Positions 42,909 to 53,600 of a DNA stretch of 64,000 nt are shown here, in pieces. Location of the stretch: assembly GCA_015060335.1 (NCBI GenBank), contig SUYR01000007.1, positions 1 through 64,000 of the forward strand, read 5' to 3'. The notes beneath the pieces were generated by a model. The model worked only from the letters and a program-made list of their open reading frames with translations. It ran no database searches and was not told the DNA's origin. The stretch comes from Bacteroidales bacterium. GTDB taxonomy: Bacteria > Bacteroidota > Bacteroidia > Bacteroidales > UBA932. The stretch's first letter is position 1; every line of letters begins with the position of its first letter. The position numbers and the translations under genes were made by a program.

Positions 42909-44066
42909 TCAGAGCAGCAGCATTACTGCAAAGACATAAAGAAGAAATCCCTGAAAAGCCAGGCTTGTCCTGGTGTCACGACCGATAAATGTGTCAGTAG
43001 GGTCTTCATCGGAAATCATTGCCAGTTCCCCAGGGGCTGGCAATGTTCTTTCAGCCCATTTGCGGATTATGTATCCGTCTTCAAGATATGTGGCTCCGCC
43101 ATTCGAGCGGTTGAGGGTTATCAGTGTCTTGTAATCGCAATTGTAGCTTTCCAATCCATGAGTCTCTACGCCTGAGGTGAGCAGGATAGGACTGAAACCT
43201 GCTGTCTTGGCATTGTCAAGGAATTCTCTGATTGTGCGGATGTCTTTTTCGGACAGGCTGCCCTTATACAGGCTGACAATCATGACTTTACCCTTGGTGA
43301 TCAGCGAATCTGCATAGTTGCCGGCATTGTCATAGATGGAGATACGTGCAGATCCCTGTCCGTCTTCTGTTACTGGAGAAGTGTCTGCCCTGACAAAGGT
43401 CCATGTGCTGTCGGGGAGATTCTCAAGACTGAATCTTTCTTCCTTTCCGTCTTTTGAATATACGAAGGTTGCCTCGAACGCGGCTTCATCCATGTTGCTT
43501 TCGTTGTTTACGACTGCTCCCGGACGGAAATCAGTGAAGTCTGCCATCGGAATATACATCAGTGAGTATATTGTAAATGCTATGGATGACAGGCTGACAA
43601 GGGCAAAGGAGACGTATTTCTTTTTCCTCGTCTGACCGAGATATTTTATAGGAATGAAATATATAAGCAGCAGACTTAGCAGGATTATATTTTTGATGAA
43701 TGTCTCTCCGTGAGTCAGATGTATGGCTTCTCCGAAACATCCGCAATCCATTTCCGGCTTGAAGATCACCAGCAGGAGTGTCAGAATGGTAAACATGCTT
43801 TGCAGTCCTACAGCCGCAGCAGCTATGATCTTTCTCCATACTCCGGTTATGAGCCCTGCTCCTACGATGGTTTCGGCAAGAGCAAATGTGACTCCTGACG
43901 GAAGAGAAAGCCCCTCCAGGAATCCAAGGTGCAGGAATTTGAAGTATTCTTTCATCACAAGTCCGGCACCGACAGGGTCCACAAGCTTAAGAAGTCCTGA
44001 AATGAAGTACACAAAACCCACTGCGAAACCGCAGAAACGCTTCATTCTGAAAAGGATATATCTCAT
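42909..44066 (-). CDS. DoxX/MauE-like membrane protein (BT_3928-type)
   Basis: 385 residues. Four N-terminal membrane helices with the DoxX-like start FCGFAVGFVYFISGLLKLVDPVGAGLVMKEY form the MauE/DoxX domain. A further helix near residue 150 leads to a soluble domain of about 200 residues (SLYKGSLSEKDIRTIREFLDNAKTAGFSPILLTSG) and a last helix at the C-terminus. The soluble part resembles thioredoxin-like folds but shows no CxxC. MauE relatives act in disulfide and redox processes; the function here is unproved. It is 5 bp after tmk, probably cotranscribed. Confidence 0.82.
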   Translation of the reverse strand: MRYILFRMKRFCGFAVGFVYFISGLLKLVDPVGAGLVMKEYFKFLHLGFLEGLSLPSGVTFALAETIVGAGLITGVWRKIIAAAAVGLQSMFTILTLLLVIFKPEMDCGCFGEAIHLTHGETFIKNIILLSLLLIYFIPIKYLGQTRKKKYVSFALVSLSSIAFTIYSLMYIPMADFTDFRPGAVVNNESNMDEAAFEATFVYSKDGKEERFSLENLPDSTWTFVRADTSPVTEDGQGSARISIYDNAGNYADSLITKGKVMIVSLYKGSLSEKDIRTIREFLDNAKTAGFSPILLTSGVETHGLESYNCDYKTLITLNRSNGGATYLEDGYIIRKWAERTLPAPGELAMISDEDPTDTFIGRDTRTSLAFQGFLLYVFAVMLLL

Positions 44067-44071
44067 GGCTG

Positions 44072-44752
44072 TTATTTTATTGCACTGTCAACTACTTCCT
44101 TCACCTTTGCAAAAATCTCTCCCGGAGGAAGCATCTGCCCGTAGTCATCAGAGCAGTCTATCCGGATGAATTTAGGGTCAAGTTCGCACTGCCTTCTGTA
44201 GATTGCCCTTACTCGCTTCTGGAATTCGATGTCTGCCTCATGGATGTCCTGGCCGCCTTCAAGATAATCTCTGTCGGATCCTCCTCTCTGGCTGTTGAGC
44301 TTTGACTCTACAAATCCGATAGGGACGTCAAGGAATATGTTGAGATCCGGACGTGGAAGGTCGAAGTTGCCGTATTCGGTGTTGAATATCCATTCTCTCA
44401 GGTTTTCGGCTTCGTCTGGATCGGATATCTTGGCACACTGGTATGCTATATTGGAATAGACATATCTGTCAAGAAGTACATGCCCTCCGGTCTGAAGGGT
44501 CGCTTTCATCTCAGGTGAAGCTCCGTGCCTGTCTTCAGCAAAAAGAAGGGCAACGAGTTGAGGGTGTACCTGTTCGTTGCTTCCGAAGTCTCCCCGCAGG
44601 AAACGGCTGATAAGGTCCCCATATACCGGAGAATCGTAGCGTGGGAAATGTATGTATTCAAGTGAGCCGAAAAGGCTTTCAAGATATGTTCTGAGTTTCT
44701 TTACCTGGGTGGATTTTCCTGCTCCGTCCAGTCCTTCGAGTACTATCAGCAT
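44072..44752 (-). CDS. tmk: Thymidylate kinase
   Basis: 226 residues. The P-loop GLDGAGKSTQVKKL is near the start, followed by FPRYDSPVYGDLISRFLRGDFG, LLDRYVYSNIAYQ (the DRY motif) and the lid region VESKLNSQRGGSDRDYLEGG. Makes dTDP from dTMP. The C-terminus (CSDDYGQMLPPGEIFAKV) is slightly longer than in E. coli. A TACATTTG box lies at 44776-44783. Confidence 0.95.
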   Translation of the reverse strand: MLIVLEGLDGAGKSTQVKKLRTYLESLFGSLEYIHFPRYDSPVYGDLISRFLRGDFGSNEQVHPQLVALLFAEDRHGASPEMKATLQTGGHVLLDRYVYSNIAYQCAKISDPDEAENLREWIFNTEYGNFDLPRPDLNIFLDVPIGFVESKLNSQRGGSDRDYLEGGQDIHEADIEFQKRVRAIYRRQCELDPKFIRIDCSDDYGQMLPPGEIFAKVKEVVDSAIK

Positions 44753-44775
44753 GGCGTTTTGGTTTGTTTATCCTA

Positions 44776-44783
44776 CAAATGTA
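44776..44783 (-). promoter_or_regulatory. Putative -7 box of tmk promoter
   Basis: TACATTTG on the minus strand, 24 bp before the tmk ATG. No TTTG at the ideal upstream distance. On the plus strand TAATTTTG at 44831-44838 is a matching box for folP, close to its ATG. Confidence 0.5.
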
Positions 44784-44846
44784 GTGAAAGATTTCTCGAC
44801 TTAGCCCGAAATGACAATAAATCTTTTTACTAATTTTGCATCCGGT

Positions 44847-45644
44847 ATGAATAAGGATCGTCAAATAGATATAATGGGTATCGTCAACCTGACAGATGAC
44901 TCATATTATGCTGAAAGTCGCTGCTCCGATGCGGAGGCGGCAATGTCGAGGATACGGACATTGGTTGAGGAAGGCGCATCGATAATCGACCTTGGAGCAT
45001 GCTCCACAAGACCGGGTTCGCACCCCGTAGGCGCCAGGCAGGAATGGGAGCGACTGTCTCCCGTACTTCAGCTGGTCCGCAGGGAATTTCCTCAGCTCCG
45101 TATTTCAATAGATACATATTGGTCCGAAATCGTCTCACGTGCTTACGATTTGATAGGAGATTTCATTGTAAACGATATTTCTGCTGGAGAGGATGACCCT
45201 CATATGCTCTCTGTTGCAGGCAGTCTGGGGCTTACATACGTTGCTATGCATAAGCGCGGTACGCCGGAAAATATGGCATCACTTACAGATTATAAGGACG
45301 TTGTGTCTGATATTGTTGAATATTTCGATGGTTTCGCAGAAAAAGCCTTACAGAATGGAATCAATGACTGGATTCTTGATCCGGGATTCGGATTTGCAAA
45401 AACGGTGGAGCAGAACTACCGGCTGCTTTCACAACTTGAGAAATTCAAGTCCCTCGATCGTCCGATTCTTGTCGGAGTTTCAAGAAAGAGCATGATATAT
45501 AAGTATCTCAATATCAGCCCGGAAGAGGCTTTGCCGGCTACGCAGGTGCTGCACTACCATGCATTGTGTTCCGGGGCGGATATTCTTCGTGTGCATGATG
45601 TGGCGGAAGCAGTGCGTACAGTGCAGCTCTACAAGATGTTATAA
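44847..45644 (+). CDS. folP: Dihydropteroate synthase
   Basis: 265 residues from the ATG at 44847; an ATG at 44811 would include the -7 box region. The family motifs are IMGIVNLTDDSYYAESR (with Asp-Ser in place of the usual P-D-S-F), IIDLGACSTRPGS, ISIDTYWSEIVSRA, VNDISAGEDD and ILVGVSRKSMIYKYL. Joins pteridine pyrophosphate and p-aminobenzoate to form dihydropteroate; the target of sulfonamides. It stands alone on the plus strand. The change at the P-D-S-F position (NLTDDSYY) is common in Bacteroidales. Confidence 0.94.
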   Translation: MNKDRQIDIMGIVNLTDDSYYAESRCSDAEAAMSRIRTLVEEGASIIDLGACSTRPGSHPVGARQEWERLSPVLQLVRREFPQLRISIDTYWSEIVSRAYDLIGDFIVNDISAGEDDPHMLSVAGSLGLTYVAMHKRGTPENMASLTDYKDVVSDIVEYFDGFAEKALQNGINDWILDPGFGFAKTVEQNYRLLSQLEKFKSLDRPILVGVSRKSMIYKYLNISPEEALPATQVLHYHALCSGADILRVHDVAEAVRTVQLYKML

Positions 45645-45676
45645 CGCTCTATTGCTTTCAATTTAGTGGAAATTAT

Positions 45677-45707
45677 TTTGATTTAAGGATATTATAATAT
45701 ACCTTTG
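45677..45707 (+). promoter_or_regulatory. Promoter of the TlpA-like gene
   Basis: TTTG (45677-45680), 19 bp, TACCTTTG (45700-45707): exact consensus. It supports the ATG at 45729 over an in-frame ATG at 45705 that would lie inside the -7 box. Confidence 0.75.
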
Positions 45708-45728
45708 CCCAAATATTCTCTATTGATT

Positions 45729-46214
45729 ATGAAAGCATTTACATTAGCAATAGCGCTTTTTGTATCCACTTTTGCATTTGCCCAGGTTCCTTCAGTAAAG
45801 GTTGAGAATTCAAAGGGTGAGGCGTTTGATACAAAGACTTTGATCGAGTCTGGAAAGCCGACCATCATTTCATTCTGGTCAACTTCATGCAAGCCATGTA
45901 TCCGTGAGCTTGATGCAATCTATGATGCACTTCCTGATTGGAAGGAGGAAGCAGATTTCAATGTTGTTGCTGTTTCGACTGATGACAGCCGTCTTCTTGC
46001 AAAGGCACGCTCTTTTGCAGAGGGTCGCGGTTGGGGAGAGGATTATATCCTGCTTTTCGACAAGAATCAGGACTTCATGAGAGCGATGAATGTTTCTCAG
46101 GTTCCTCATGTCTTCGTTCTTGACGGCAAGGGTAAGATTGTATATTCTCATACATCTTATCTTCCAGGAAATGAGGCAGAACTTATTGCTGCTGTGAAGA
46201 AGTGCAGTAAATGA
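45729..46214 (+). CDS. TlpA-like thioredoxin family protein
   Basis: 161 residues with a cleavable signal peptide (MKAFTLAIALFVSTFAFAQ). A thioredoxin fold follows: PTIISFWSTSCKPCIREL carries the CxxC redox pair (Cys54, Cys57), and VPHVFVLDGKGKIVYSH gives the cis-Pro strand. The protein acts in the periplasm on disulfides of secreted proteins. It is followed by the DUF6029 gene (22 bp), and an Omp28-like protein with a CxxC lies nearby, a set often seen together. Confidence 0.93.
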   Translation: MKAFTLAIALFVSTFAFAQVPSVKVENSKGEAFDTKTLIESGKPTIISFWSTSCKPCIRELDAIYDALPDWKEEADFNVVAVSTDDSRLLAKARSFAEGRGWGEDYILLFDKNQDFMRAMNVSQVPHVFVLDGKGKIVYSHTSYLPGNEAELIAAVKKCSK

Positions 46215-46236
46215 TCTGCCATATAAACCGATACCT

Positions 46237-47886
46237 ATGAAGAAACTCTTGTATATAGTCTTGCTGTCGTTTTCTGTATCTGTTGCTGCAGAAGAAAAGG
46301 ACTGGGGGCGTGTATCCGCAAGTCTGGAGTCTCTCAATCATGTGTATGTGGATGATGCGGCAAACAATTTCATGCCGGTATCGGGACATGATCAGAATCT
46401 CAACTATCTCAAAGGAGGAAGATACGCCACCAATAACTATCTGAAGGTTGATTATTATAAGGAGCGTATATCTGCAGGAATGCAGCTTGAGGGATATTTT
46501 CCTACTACCATAGGTTATCCTATAGCCCAGAACAAATTGTCCTTAAGTAATATTTACGTAGGATGGACAGATGATTCCTATTCGGTCACGGCTGGTACTT
46601 TCTACGAGCAGCTTGGAAGCGGACTTCTTTTCCGCAGCTGGGAAGACAGGGCGCTGGGTCTGAATAATGCGGTCATGGGACTGAGGGGCTCATATTCATC
46701 CGATTTTTTCTCGGTCAAGGCATTTGCAGGCTTGCCGAGGTTAGATAAACTCCAGGTGATGACCGATAATGGATTTTTCGGATTCGGCTTGGCAGATGAT
46801 GTAGTGATCGCTGCGGCAGATGCTTCTGTTTCCATATCTGATTGTTTAAGTTGGAATGATATCTCCTTGTCTTTGGAAGGTTCTGTTCTCTATAAGCATG
46901 AAGAACTCATGGCTATGCCGATGTCGAAAGGATGTAAGGAAGATAATATTGGTTGGTCAGGACGTTTGAATGCCGGTTTTGATGGTTTTTATCTGAAGGG
47001 AGAATATGTAGGAGCCGGAGTGCAGTATATCAACCCTTTTACCGATGCACAGAGAGGTGATGCTCAGCTTCTTGAACTGGGATATAATAAAAGGGGGCTG
47101 GGTGTCTCACTGACAGGACGCAGACTGTTTAGAATCAATCAGCAGATATATACGGGTGCGTATGATTATGATGGCTCTGCAAATATCATGTCATATACCC
47201 CGGCTATGTGTACTCAATATACGTACATGCTGACTACACTGGTGCCGTATAGCATTCCTGAGACGACAAATGCTCTGAAATCCGGCGAGTTCGGCGCACA
47301 GCTGGATGCATTTTATAATTTCCGAAGGGGAACGAAGATAGGTGGAAAGAGGGGTATGAAGGTTCATGCGAACTTCTCTACATACTACAGCCTGGATGCT
47401 GAGGGACATGTCAAGAACGGTGAATTCCTCTTCCGGGACTTCAGTATTGATGTGGAGAGGCAATGGAGCAAGCAGTTCAAGACAACTTTTCTCTATTCTT
47501 ATCAGGATTATAATCATCATGAGAATGGTATATACGTGGGAGAGTCTCATACCGTTGTTGCAGATCTGCTTTATAAGTGGACATCGAAATTCTCCACAAG
47601 ACTGGAACTTCAGTATCTGATTTCTGACGAGTATCAGAAGGACTGGATGGCGGCATTGCTTGAGATCAGTCTTGCTCCTCATTGGAGTATATATGCAAGT
47701 GATATGTATAATCATGGCAGTACCGGAATGCACTATTATAATGCGGGTTTGAGCTATGCATATCGCTGGATCAGAGTTGCTGCCGGATACGGACGGTATA
47801 GGGCCGGATACATATGTTCTGGCGGAGTCTGCCGACAGATTCCTGCTTATACCGGAGCAAATATAACGCTGACTGCATCGTTTTAA
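46237..47886 (+). CDS. DUF6029-like secreted outer-membrane beta protein
   Basis: 549 residues with a signal peptide ending about VAA. The body consists of many amphipathic strands with aromatic ends (ISAGMQLEGYFPTTIGYP, VYVGWTDDSYSVTAGTFYEQLGSG, LSYAYRWIRVAAGYGRYRAGYICSG), consistent with an outer-membrane barrel. It resembles the DUF6029 family of Bacteroidales by its N-terminal DWGRVSASLESLNHVYVDD. Function unknown. Its place after a TlpA-like gene suggests joint expression, perhaps because its Cys pair (CSGGVCRQ near the C-terminus) needs handling. Confidence 0.85.
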   Translation: MKKLLYIVLLSFSVSVAAEEKDWGRVSASLESLNHVYVDDAANNFMPVSGHDQNLNYLKGGRYATNNYLKVDYYKERISAGMQLEGYFPTTIGYPIAQNKLSLSNIYVGWTDDSYSVTAGTFYEQLGSGLLFRSWEDRALGLNNAVMGLRGSYSSDFFSVKAFAGLPRLDKLQVMTDNGFFGFGLADDVVIAAADASVSISDCLSWNDISLSLEGSVLYKHEELMAMPMSKGCKEDNIGWSGRLNAGFDGFYLKGEYVGAGVQYINPFTDAQRGDAQLLELGYNKRGLGVSLTGRRLFRINQQIYTGAYDYDGSANIMSYTPAMCTQYTYMLTTLVPYSIPETTNALKSGEFGAQLDAFYNFRRGTKIGGKRGMKVHANFSTYYSLDAEGHVKNGEFLFRDFSIDVERQWSKQFKTTFLYSYQDYNHHENGIYVGESHTVVADLLYKWTSKFSTRLELQYLISDEYQKDWMAALLEISLAPHWSIYASDMYNHGSTGMHYYNAGLSYAYRWIRVAAGYGRYRAGYICSGGVCRQIPAYTGANITLTASF

Positions 47887-47934
47887 CAGAAACTACTAAC
47901 TAAATACATTAATTATTAACTAAATCTATTCGTT

Positions 47935-50496
47935 ATGAAAAAGACATTCAGAACTATTCTTGCAGGAGCCGTTGCGCTTCTGTCAGTGTCTTGCTACGAC
48001 GACCTCGCTCTTCGTGAGGATATCGCCAATCTCGGTGATGACCTCAAAGGACTTGAGGAGCGTATCACAGCCCTTGAGAATACACTCAATGCTGAGGTCG
48101 GTGGCATAAATGATCTTGCGTCGCGTCTGGCTGATGCCGAAGATGCGGTAGAGGGTCTCGGTACTGATCTTGAAGAACTTCAGGGCATCGTTTCAGGACA
48201 GGGTGATGAACTTGAGGACCTTTTAGGAAAGGTAAAACTGCTTGATGAGTTTGATGGCAAAGTTGATGGCCTTATCGATGACGTTGAGGCTGCAATAGCT
48301 GGACTCATTGAAGCTGACAAGACATTTGCTTCAAAGTCAGATCTTGCTGCCGCAGTTGCAAAGATTGCTGTCGTAAATGTGGAGGAAAAGGATGGCAATA
48401 TTGTTCTTACACTTGCAGACGGTAAGACCGTTTCTCTTTCTAAGCCGCTTGAAAATGTTGAGAACACTGGTCTGGTGACTGTTGTTGAAATTGATGGTGT
48501 CAAGTATTGGGCAGTCAAGGATGCAAGCGGTGTTGCTACATCATTAGATGTGCCAGTAGGACATCCTGATATGAAGATTGAATTTGAAGTCACAGCTGAA
48601 GGCAAACTTGTTTACACAGTCAATGGTGGTGAGCAGGTTGAGACTGGCGTTTCAATATCAGATATCGCAGGATCGGATTTTATGATTACAGATATAAAGG
48701 AAAACAATGATAATGTTGTGATTACTATTGGCGACCTTTCGTTTACACTTCCTAAATACTCTGTCGGAGCTCAGCTTGAACTCAGCCGTTCGGAATTCTA
48801 TGTGGGATATGGTCTTTCTAAGACTGTTACTGTTTCTGGAGTAGAGGACTACTATGTCGCATCTAAGCCAGATGGTTGGAAGGTTACTGCCGAAGGCAAT
48901 ACAATCACAGTGACTGCACCTTCGAAGCAGGTAGCTGAGTTGGGCGTGGCAGAGCTCGAAGGTGAAATCGTTATTCATGCTGATGCCGAGAAGTGTACAT
49001 ATGCAAGTATGAATGTCAGCTGCGGTGAGGCCTTCTCTATAGAGGTGGACAGCTCAACAGGTGTAGTTACAATATTCAACTCATTAGCTGTTGAATATCC
49101 TGACTATACAGGCATGTACGAACCGACCTATGATTTTGGTGATGCGCTTGTAGGAGTTATGCCACTTTCTGATTTTGAGTACTTTGCTTCTGTCGATGAA
49201 CTTATTGAAGCATCAGAAAATTATGTGATCCCTTCTGGTTATTTGGCAAATATAAAGAATAATCTTGAAATCTGGAATGAATATATACCGGGTGAAGTAG
49301 AGGAAGAGACAATAAAACTCACTATTGCAGAATTGGGCGCTTCATTCTATCCTCCATGCGCGATAGCTGAAGGCGAGCATTATGTAGTTTGGGCTGTACC
49401 TCAGACGGATAAGGTGATGAAGGAACTGTACACATTCGACTATTATAAGCCAATAACAATAGCACTTGAGGAGAAGACAAAGTTGTATAATGATATTACA
49501 CTTACTCTGACATGCTCAGGTGGAGTAAGTTACTATGCAAATTGTTTTCCTGCGGAAATGTTTGAGTATATGACTCTCAAAGATTTTATGGAAGTGGGTT
49601 ATGGTGTCGGAGAAGGTCCGTGGAAGTCTTTCCAGAATACAGGTATGGCTGAAGCAATGGGAACACCAGTTTCAAATGGTATGGATATTTCTCTTAAGGA
49701 ACTCATGTATGAGGACCTTAAACCTAATACAAAGCATATTGTCTATGTGTTCCCTATTCAGGACGGAAAGGCACCGGCAGATTATGTCTATGAGACAGAC
49801 TTTGAACCATATGTATATGAGTTTACCACAGCGCCTCTTGTTGCAGGTGGAACTCCGGCAACACTTGACTTGGACGCAGCTACTGATTACACCTCAGTTT
49901 CTGTCAAAGTGACTCCATCAGCCGGAACTACCACGTATTATTATTATTATAATCCTGGTGCTGCTGATGAATATACCGACGATCAACTTGCAGCTGATGT
50001 GATGTCTCGTTGCTTCTACCCATTCACTGAGGAGAAGGTTGTAAAGGCATCAAATGTGCCAGCCGGTACAAGTAAGGAACTTGTGGTTGTGTCAGTAACA
50101 GAAGATGGTAAATTTGCTATTGCTCGCGATGTGTTCTCGTCTCTTGAGTATCCTTATTCAGAAGCTATTCTGGTCACTTTCGATAGTCTTACAAAGGATG
50201 AGGAAACAGGAGAGTACACAGCAGTTTTCAATGTCTCTGGCGCAACTAAGTTTGCAGCTTATAATGCATCCAATGCAAATGTTGGAGTTTTCCCTGCGAA
50301 CGTGTTGAAGAATGGTTTGACTAATGGTTATAGCTCATATAAGTGGGTTGATGTTATTGATGGTAAGGCAACTGTTGTATTTAAGCCTTCTTCAACATAT
50401 TATGATTATCTGACTTATTCGGCATATAATGTTTCGGCAGATGCTGTAACTGATCTTTCAGAGCCAGCTACAATTAAGCTCTCAGAAAAACTGTAG
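47935..50496 (+). CDS. PL29-N/DUF4988-type surface lipoprotein
   Basis: 853 residues; lipobox LSVSC (Cys20). The N-terminal coiled coil DIANLGDDLKGLEERITALENTLNAEVGGINDLASRL (written in two overlapping runs, about residues 28-65) is followed by the PL29-lyase-N-like strand block (VVNVEEKDGNIVLTLADGKT, then VVEIDGVKYWAVKDASGVAT). The rest is Ig/Fn-like. It lacks an enzymatic domain I can recognise. Outer-membrane location is expected from the lipobox. It is followed by a strong intrinsic terminator and a related lipoprotein gene. Confidence 0.82.
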   Translation: MKKTFRTILAGAVALLSVSCYDDLALREDIANLGDDLKGLEERITALENTLNAEVGGINDLASRLADAEDAVEGLGTDLEELQGIVSGQGDELEDLLGKVKLLDEFDGKVDGLIDDVEAAIAGLIEADKTFASKSDLAAAVAKIAVVNVEEKDGNIVLTLADGKTVSLSKPLENVENTGLVTVVEIDGVKYWAVKDASGVATSLDVPVGHPDMKIEFEVTAEGKLVYTVNGGEQVETGVSISDIAGSDFMITDIKENNDNVVITIGDLSFTLPKYSVGAQLELSRSEFYVGYGLSKTVTVSGVEDYYVASKPDGWKVTAEGNTITVTAPSKQVAELGVAELEGEIVIHADAEKCTYASMNVSCGEAFSIEVDSSTGVVTIFNSLAVEYPDYTGMYEPTYDFGDALVGVMPLSDFEYFASVDELIEASENYVIPSGYLANIKNNLEIWNEYIPGEVEEETIKLTIAELGASFYPPCAIAEGEHYVVWAVPQTDKVMKELYTFDYYKPITIALEEKTKLYNDITLTLTCSGGVSYYANCFPAEMFEYMTLKDFMEVGYGVGEGPWKSFQNTGMAEAMGTPVSNGMDISLKELMYEDLKPNTKHIVYVFPIQDGKAPADYVYETDFEPYVYEFTTAPLVAGGTPATLDLDAATDYTSVSVKVTPSAGTTTYYYYYNPGAADEYTDDQLAADVMSRCFYPFTEEKVVKASNVPAGTSKELVVVSVTEDGKFAIARDVFSSLEYPYSEAILVTFDSLTKDEETGEYTAVFNVSGATKFAAYNASNANVGVFPANVLKNGLTNGYSSYKWVDVIDGKATVVFKPSSTYYDYLTYSAYNVSADAVTDLSEPATIKLSEKL

Positions 50497-50516
50497 TCCG
50501 AAAGTCTATTGTTAAT

Positions 50517-50552
50517 AAGTTAGGTCCGCATTCTGTGGTGCGGGCCTAACTT
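50517..50552 (+). terminator. Intrinsic terminator after the PL29-N lipoprotein
   Basis: A 14-bp stem, AAGTTAGGTCCGCA / TGCGGGCCTAACTT, with one G-T pair and an 8-nt loop, followed by TTGCGTTTT. The -33 box of the next gene starts inside it. Confidence 0.8.
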
Positions 50553-50581
50553 TGCGTTTTAATGAAATTTCAGTACATTTG
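50551..50581 (+). promoter_or_regulatory. Promoter of the 50605 lipoprotein gene
   Basis: TTTG (50551-50554), 19 bp, TACATTTG (50574-50581): exact consensus. The ATG at 50605 is 24 bp downstream. The -33 box overlaps the terminator of the preceding gene by two bases. Confidence 0.75.
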
Positions 50582-50604
50582 CAGAAATATTAAATGTACA
50601 ATAT

Positions 50605-53600
50605 ATGAAAAAAATATCAACTCTATTTTCCTTAATCGTGTCTTTGTGTTGTGTGCTTACAGTTCTATCTGTTTCATGCAGTCCTGTCGAGGAACCAGAT
50701 AACTCGGAGAAGGAAGATCCAAAGGAACCGGACGAACAGGTTGACGAGGTTGCGGATTCTTTAACAACCGTCTTGCAGCGTCAGATAGACGCTATGTCCT
50801 TCTTGCTTACATCTGAGGACCTGAAGTTGTCTTCTTGTAGTGAATCTACTCAGGAGGGACTATATGAGATTTTATTTCAGGGCGGAAAATCATTCAAATT
50901 ATTTTCCGGAGTGGAATGCGGAATTTTGGCATATTTCGAAAATGATGGAGAGAAAACATGGGCTTCATATGATTCCGGACGAACACTTTCTGAATTGAAG
51001 ACTGAAAGCGGAAATACTTTCTCATTACAGATATCTCCTCTTGTTAAGATTGTGGATGGTGCTTATGTCCTTACATTTGGTGATGTGGAGTTCAGACTGG
51101 ATTTTAGTAGGGAATCGCAGGTACAGGCTTTCGATTGTGATGTTCTAAAAGATGGAAATGGTGAGATATATGCTGTGAAATTCATTTTCGCAGAAGGACT
51201 TGAGAAACTTGTATATCTGGAGACTTATTCGGGTGCGTCTTTCTATCTTCTCGGAGATGATAAGAAGGCTGCGTTGACTGAATATTGCGTGAACTGGGGT
51301 AGTACTGCTTCTTTTGTCTTGGATATAGCTTCTGGAATTGAATATAAACTTGAAGTGTCTGAGGATTGGAAGGCTGATGTACGTGTTGATGGTGGTAATA
51401 TATGCGTTGATATTGTTGCTCCTGAGAAAGGTGAAGATTCCTCGAATGAAGCGATCGTTACTGTTCTTACTTCAGATGGCCTTTTTACTCTTGCAGATCT
51501 GCGTTTGACAACTAATCCCTTTAATTCGTTATTTGCTTCCGCAACCAGTGTGGTAATATCACCTTCTGCAGGTGTCGATAAGTTTGTTTATGGTATTTCG
51601 CTTAAAGAGGATTTCGATATTAAAAGTATTCAGGATATGGCAGAGGATTGGATTACAGGAAAAGAATCCCTTCCTGCGACATGTTTTATTTCATCGGAGC
51701 CAGTCTTGAGAAACTTTGACGAAGTTCTCGGAGGAGAGATAGAGACGGGGGTTGACTATGTTTTGTGGGCTGCTACATCTCTGAATCTCATGTCGGTTGA
51801 ATTTTCGAAAATAACAACAGATTTTGAGATTGTAAAGACTTATCTTCTTGATGCGGATGTTAAGGTTGAGGTTAATGGTGCAGATGCAGTATTTGGAGGA
51901 GTAGTTCAGAAATCCGATGATGCAATTTCTGAAATTCTGTATCAGGTCAATGAGTCCATCAACGATTCTATTCCTGCAATTGATGGAAAGTTCATTTACG
52001 AAGGTGTGCTTTCGGATTTTCCTGCTGTAGATGAATATCGAAGAGAGTTTGAGCCTGCGACAACTTATATTCTTTGGACAGTTGCTGCTGTGACGGGAGG
52101 TTATCAATATACTGAGGCAGATATTTTCAGTGTAGAAGTGACCACTAATGATTTTCAGCCAGGCTCTGATTTGAAATTGGTGTGCTCAAGTGCAGAGGTT
52201 ACTCCTTCGACTATAACTGTACCGGTTTCATGTGCTGGAGCTGAAATGATATGTTATGCTTTCCTGGATAATTCCATTGGAACAAGGTATTCTACTGCGT
52301 CTGATGTAGATAAGATGGCGCAGATGAAAAAAGCTTCATGTACAACTGTCAAGGCCGAGGAGATTGTTGCAAAAGGTCAGAAACTTTCTCCTAATACGGG
52401 GTATTGGCTTTATGCGACGGCGATTGATAAGGACGGAAAGTATGGCCCGATATCGTCAGTTAAAGCAACTACCAGTGTATTGGAATTTGACCCGGTTATC
52501 ACTCTTTCAGTAGATCAGGTTGATGTTTCGGCAAAGCAAGTTGTTCTGAATGTAACCTCTGCTGGTGGAGATCTTTCTGAATATATATATTGGTTTGGCC
52601 GTACGACAGATCCGTTTTGGGCGAACACATCATATTGTGGTGGAACCAAGACATCTGCTCAGAGGTATATGGCATTGAATCCAGATGATGAGAATATCCG
52701 CAAGATGATGAATAAATATGGAATGATAGCGGATAATGGAACAATAGTATTCAATGACCTTCTGATGGAGACGGAATACGTATTTGTCATATTGGAGAAG
52801 GGAGAAAAGTTTTATTCAAAGGTTGGTTATAAAAAGGTAACTACTCTTGCTGCCGATCTTGGTGAAATTGTTAGAGAGGGAACACCAACTTGGAATACCG
52901 CTAAGAACGCTATAAAATTGGAGTGGATTGAGAGCCGCTTCCAGCAGGGCGCAAATGCTAATCTTATGTCTTCGTATGCATTTAATTTCAAATGTCCTGA
53001 GAATCTTACAGCCTATGTCATGTGTGCGTCTGTGGACTATTTTCAGTTGGCAGGGTTCACGAAGATGGAACATATCATGATAGAGATAGAGAATTATTCG
53101 AGTCGTAGATATGCAAACGGATATACTCCTATGATTAATGGTGCTCTGGCGACTGAACCTGATTATGTGAAAAACGGCGAGCCGCGTTCGGGACAGTTGA
53201 TGAATGTGTATGATTTCTATGTACATGGTCTGCCTAATATGGGATTTGTAACATATTTTGCGAAGGATTCGCATGGAGAGGATAACTGTATATATTGGAA
53301 AAATGACCACTGTGCACAGTATTCTGAATATGAAGCTTCTATTGCAAAGTTTCTTACTCTCGAACCATATGAATTAAAAGCAGAGCAATATGGGCTTCAG
53401 GGAGCTGAGGCGTCAGCATGGGCAGAGGATCTATTAGAAGCATACTCACCTTACTATAAGGATGCTAAGCCTATAATATATGAGAATGATGGTAAGGGTG
53501 TACTTGTTTCTACACCATACGCTACTGGTGTAAATGAAGATGGTGTAATCCCGGATAGAGTAGTTGTAATGCTCAAGGATTTACAAGGTAACTACTATGA

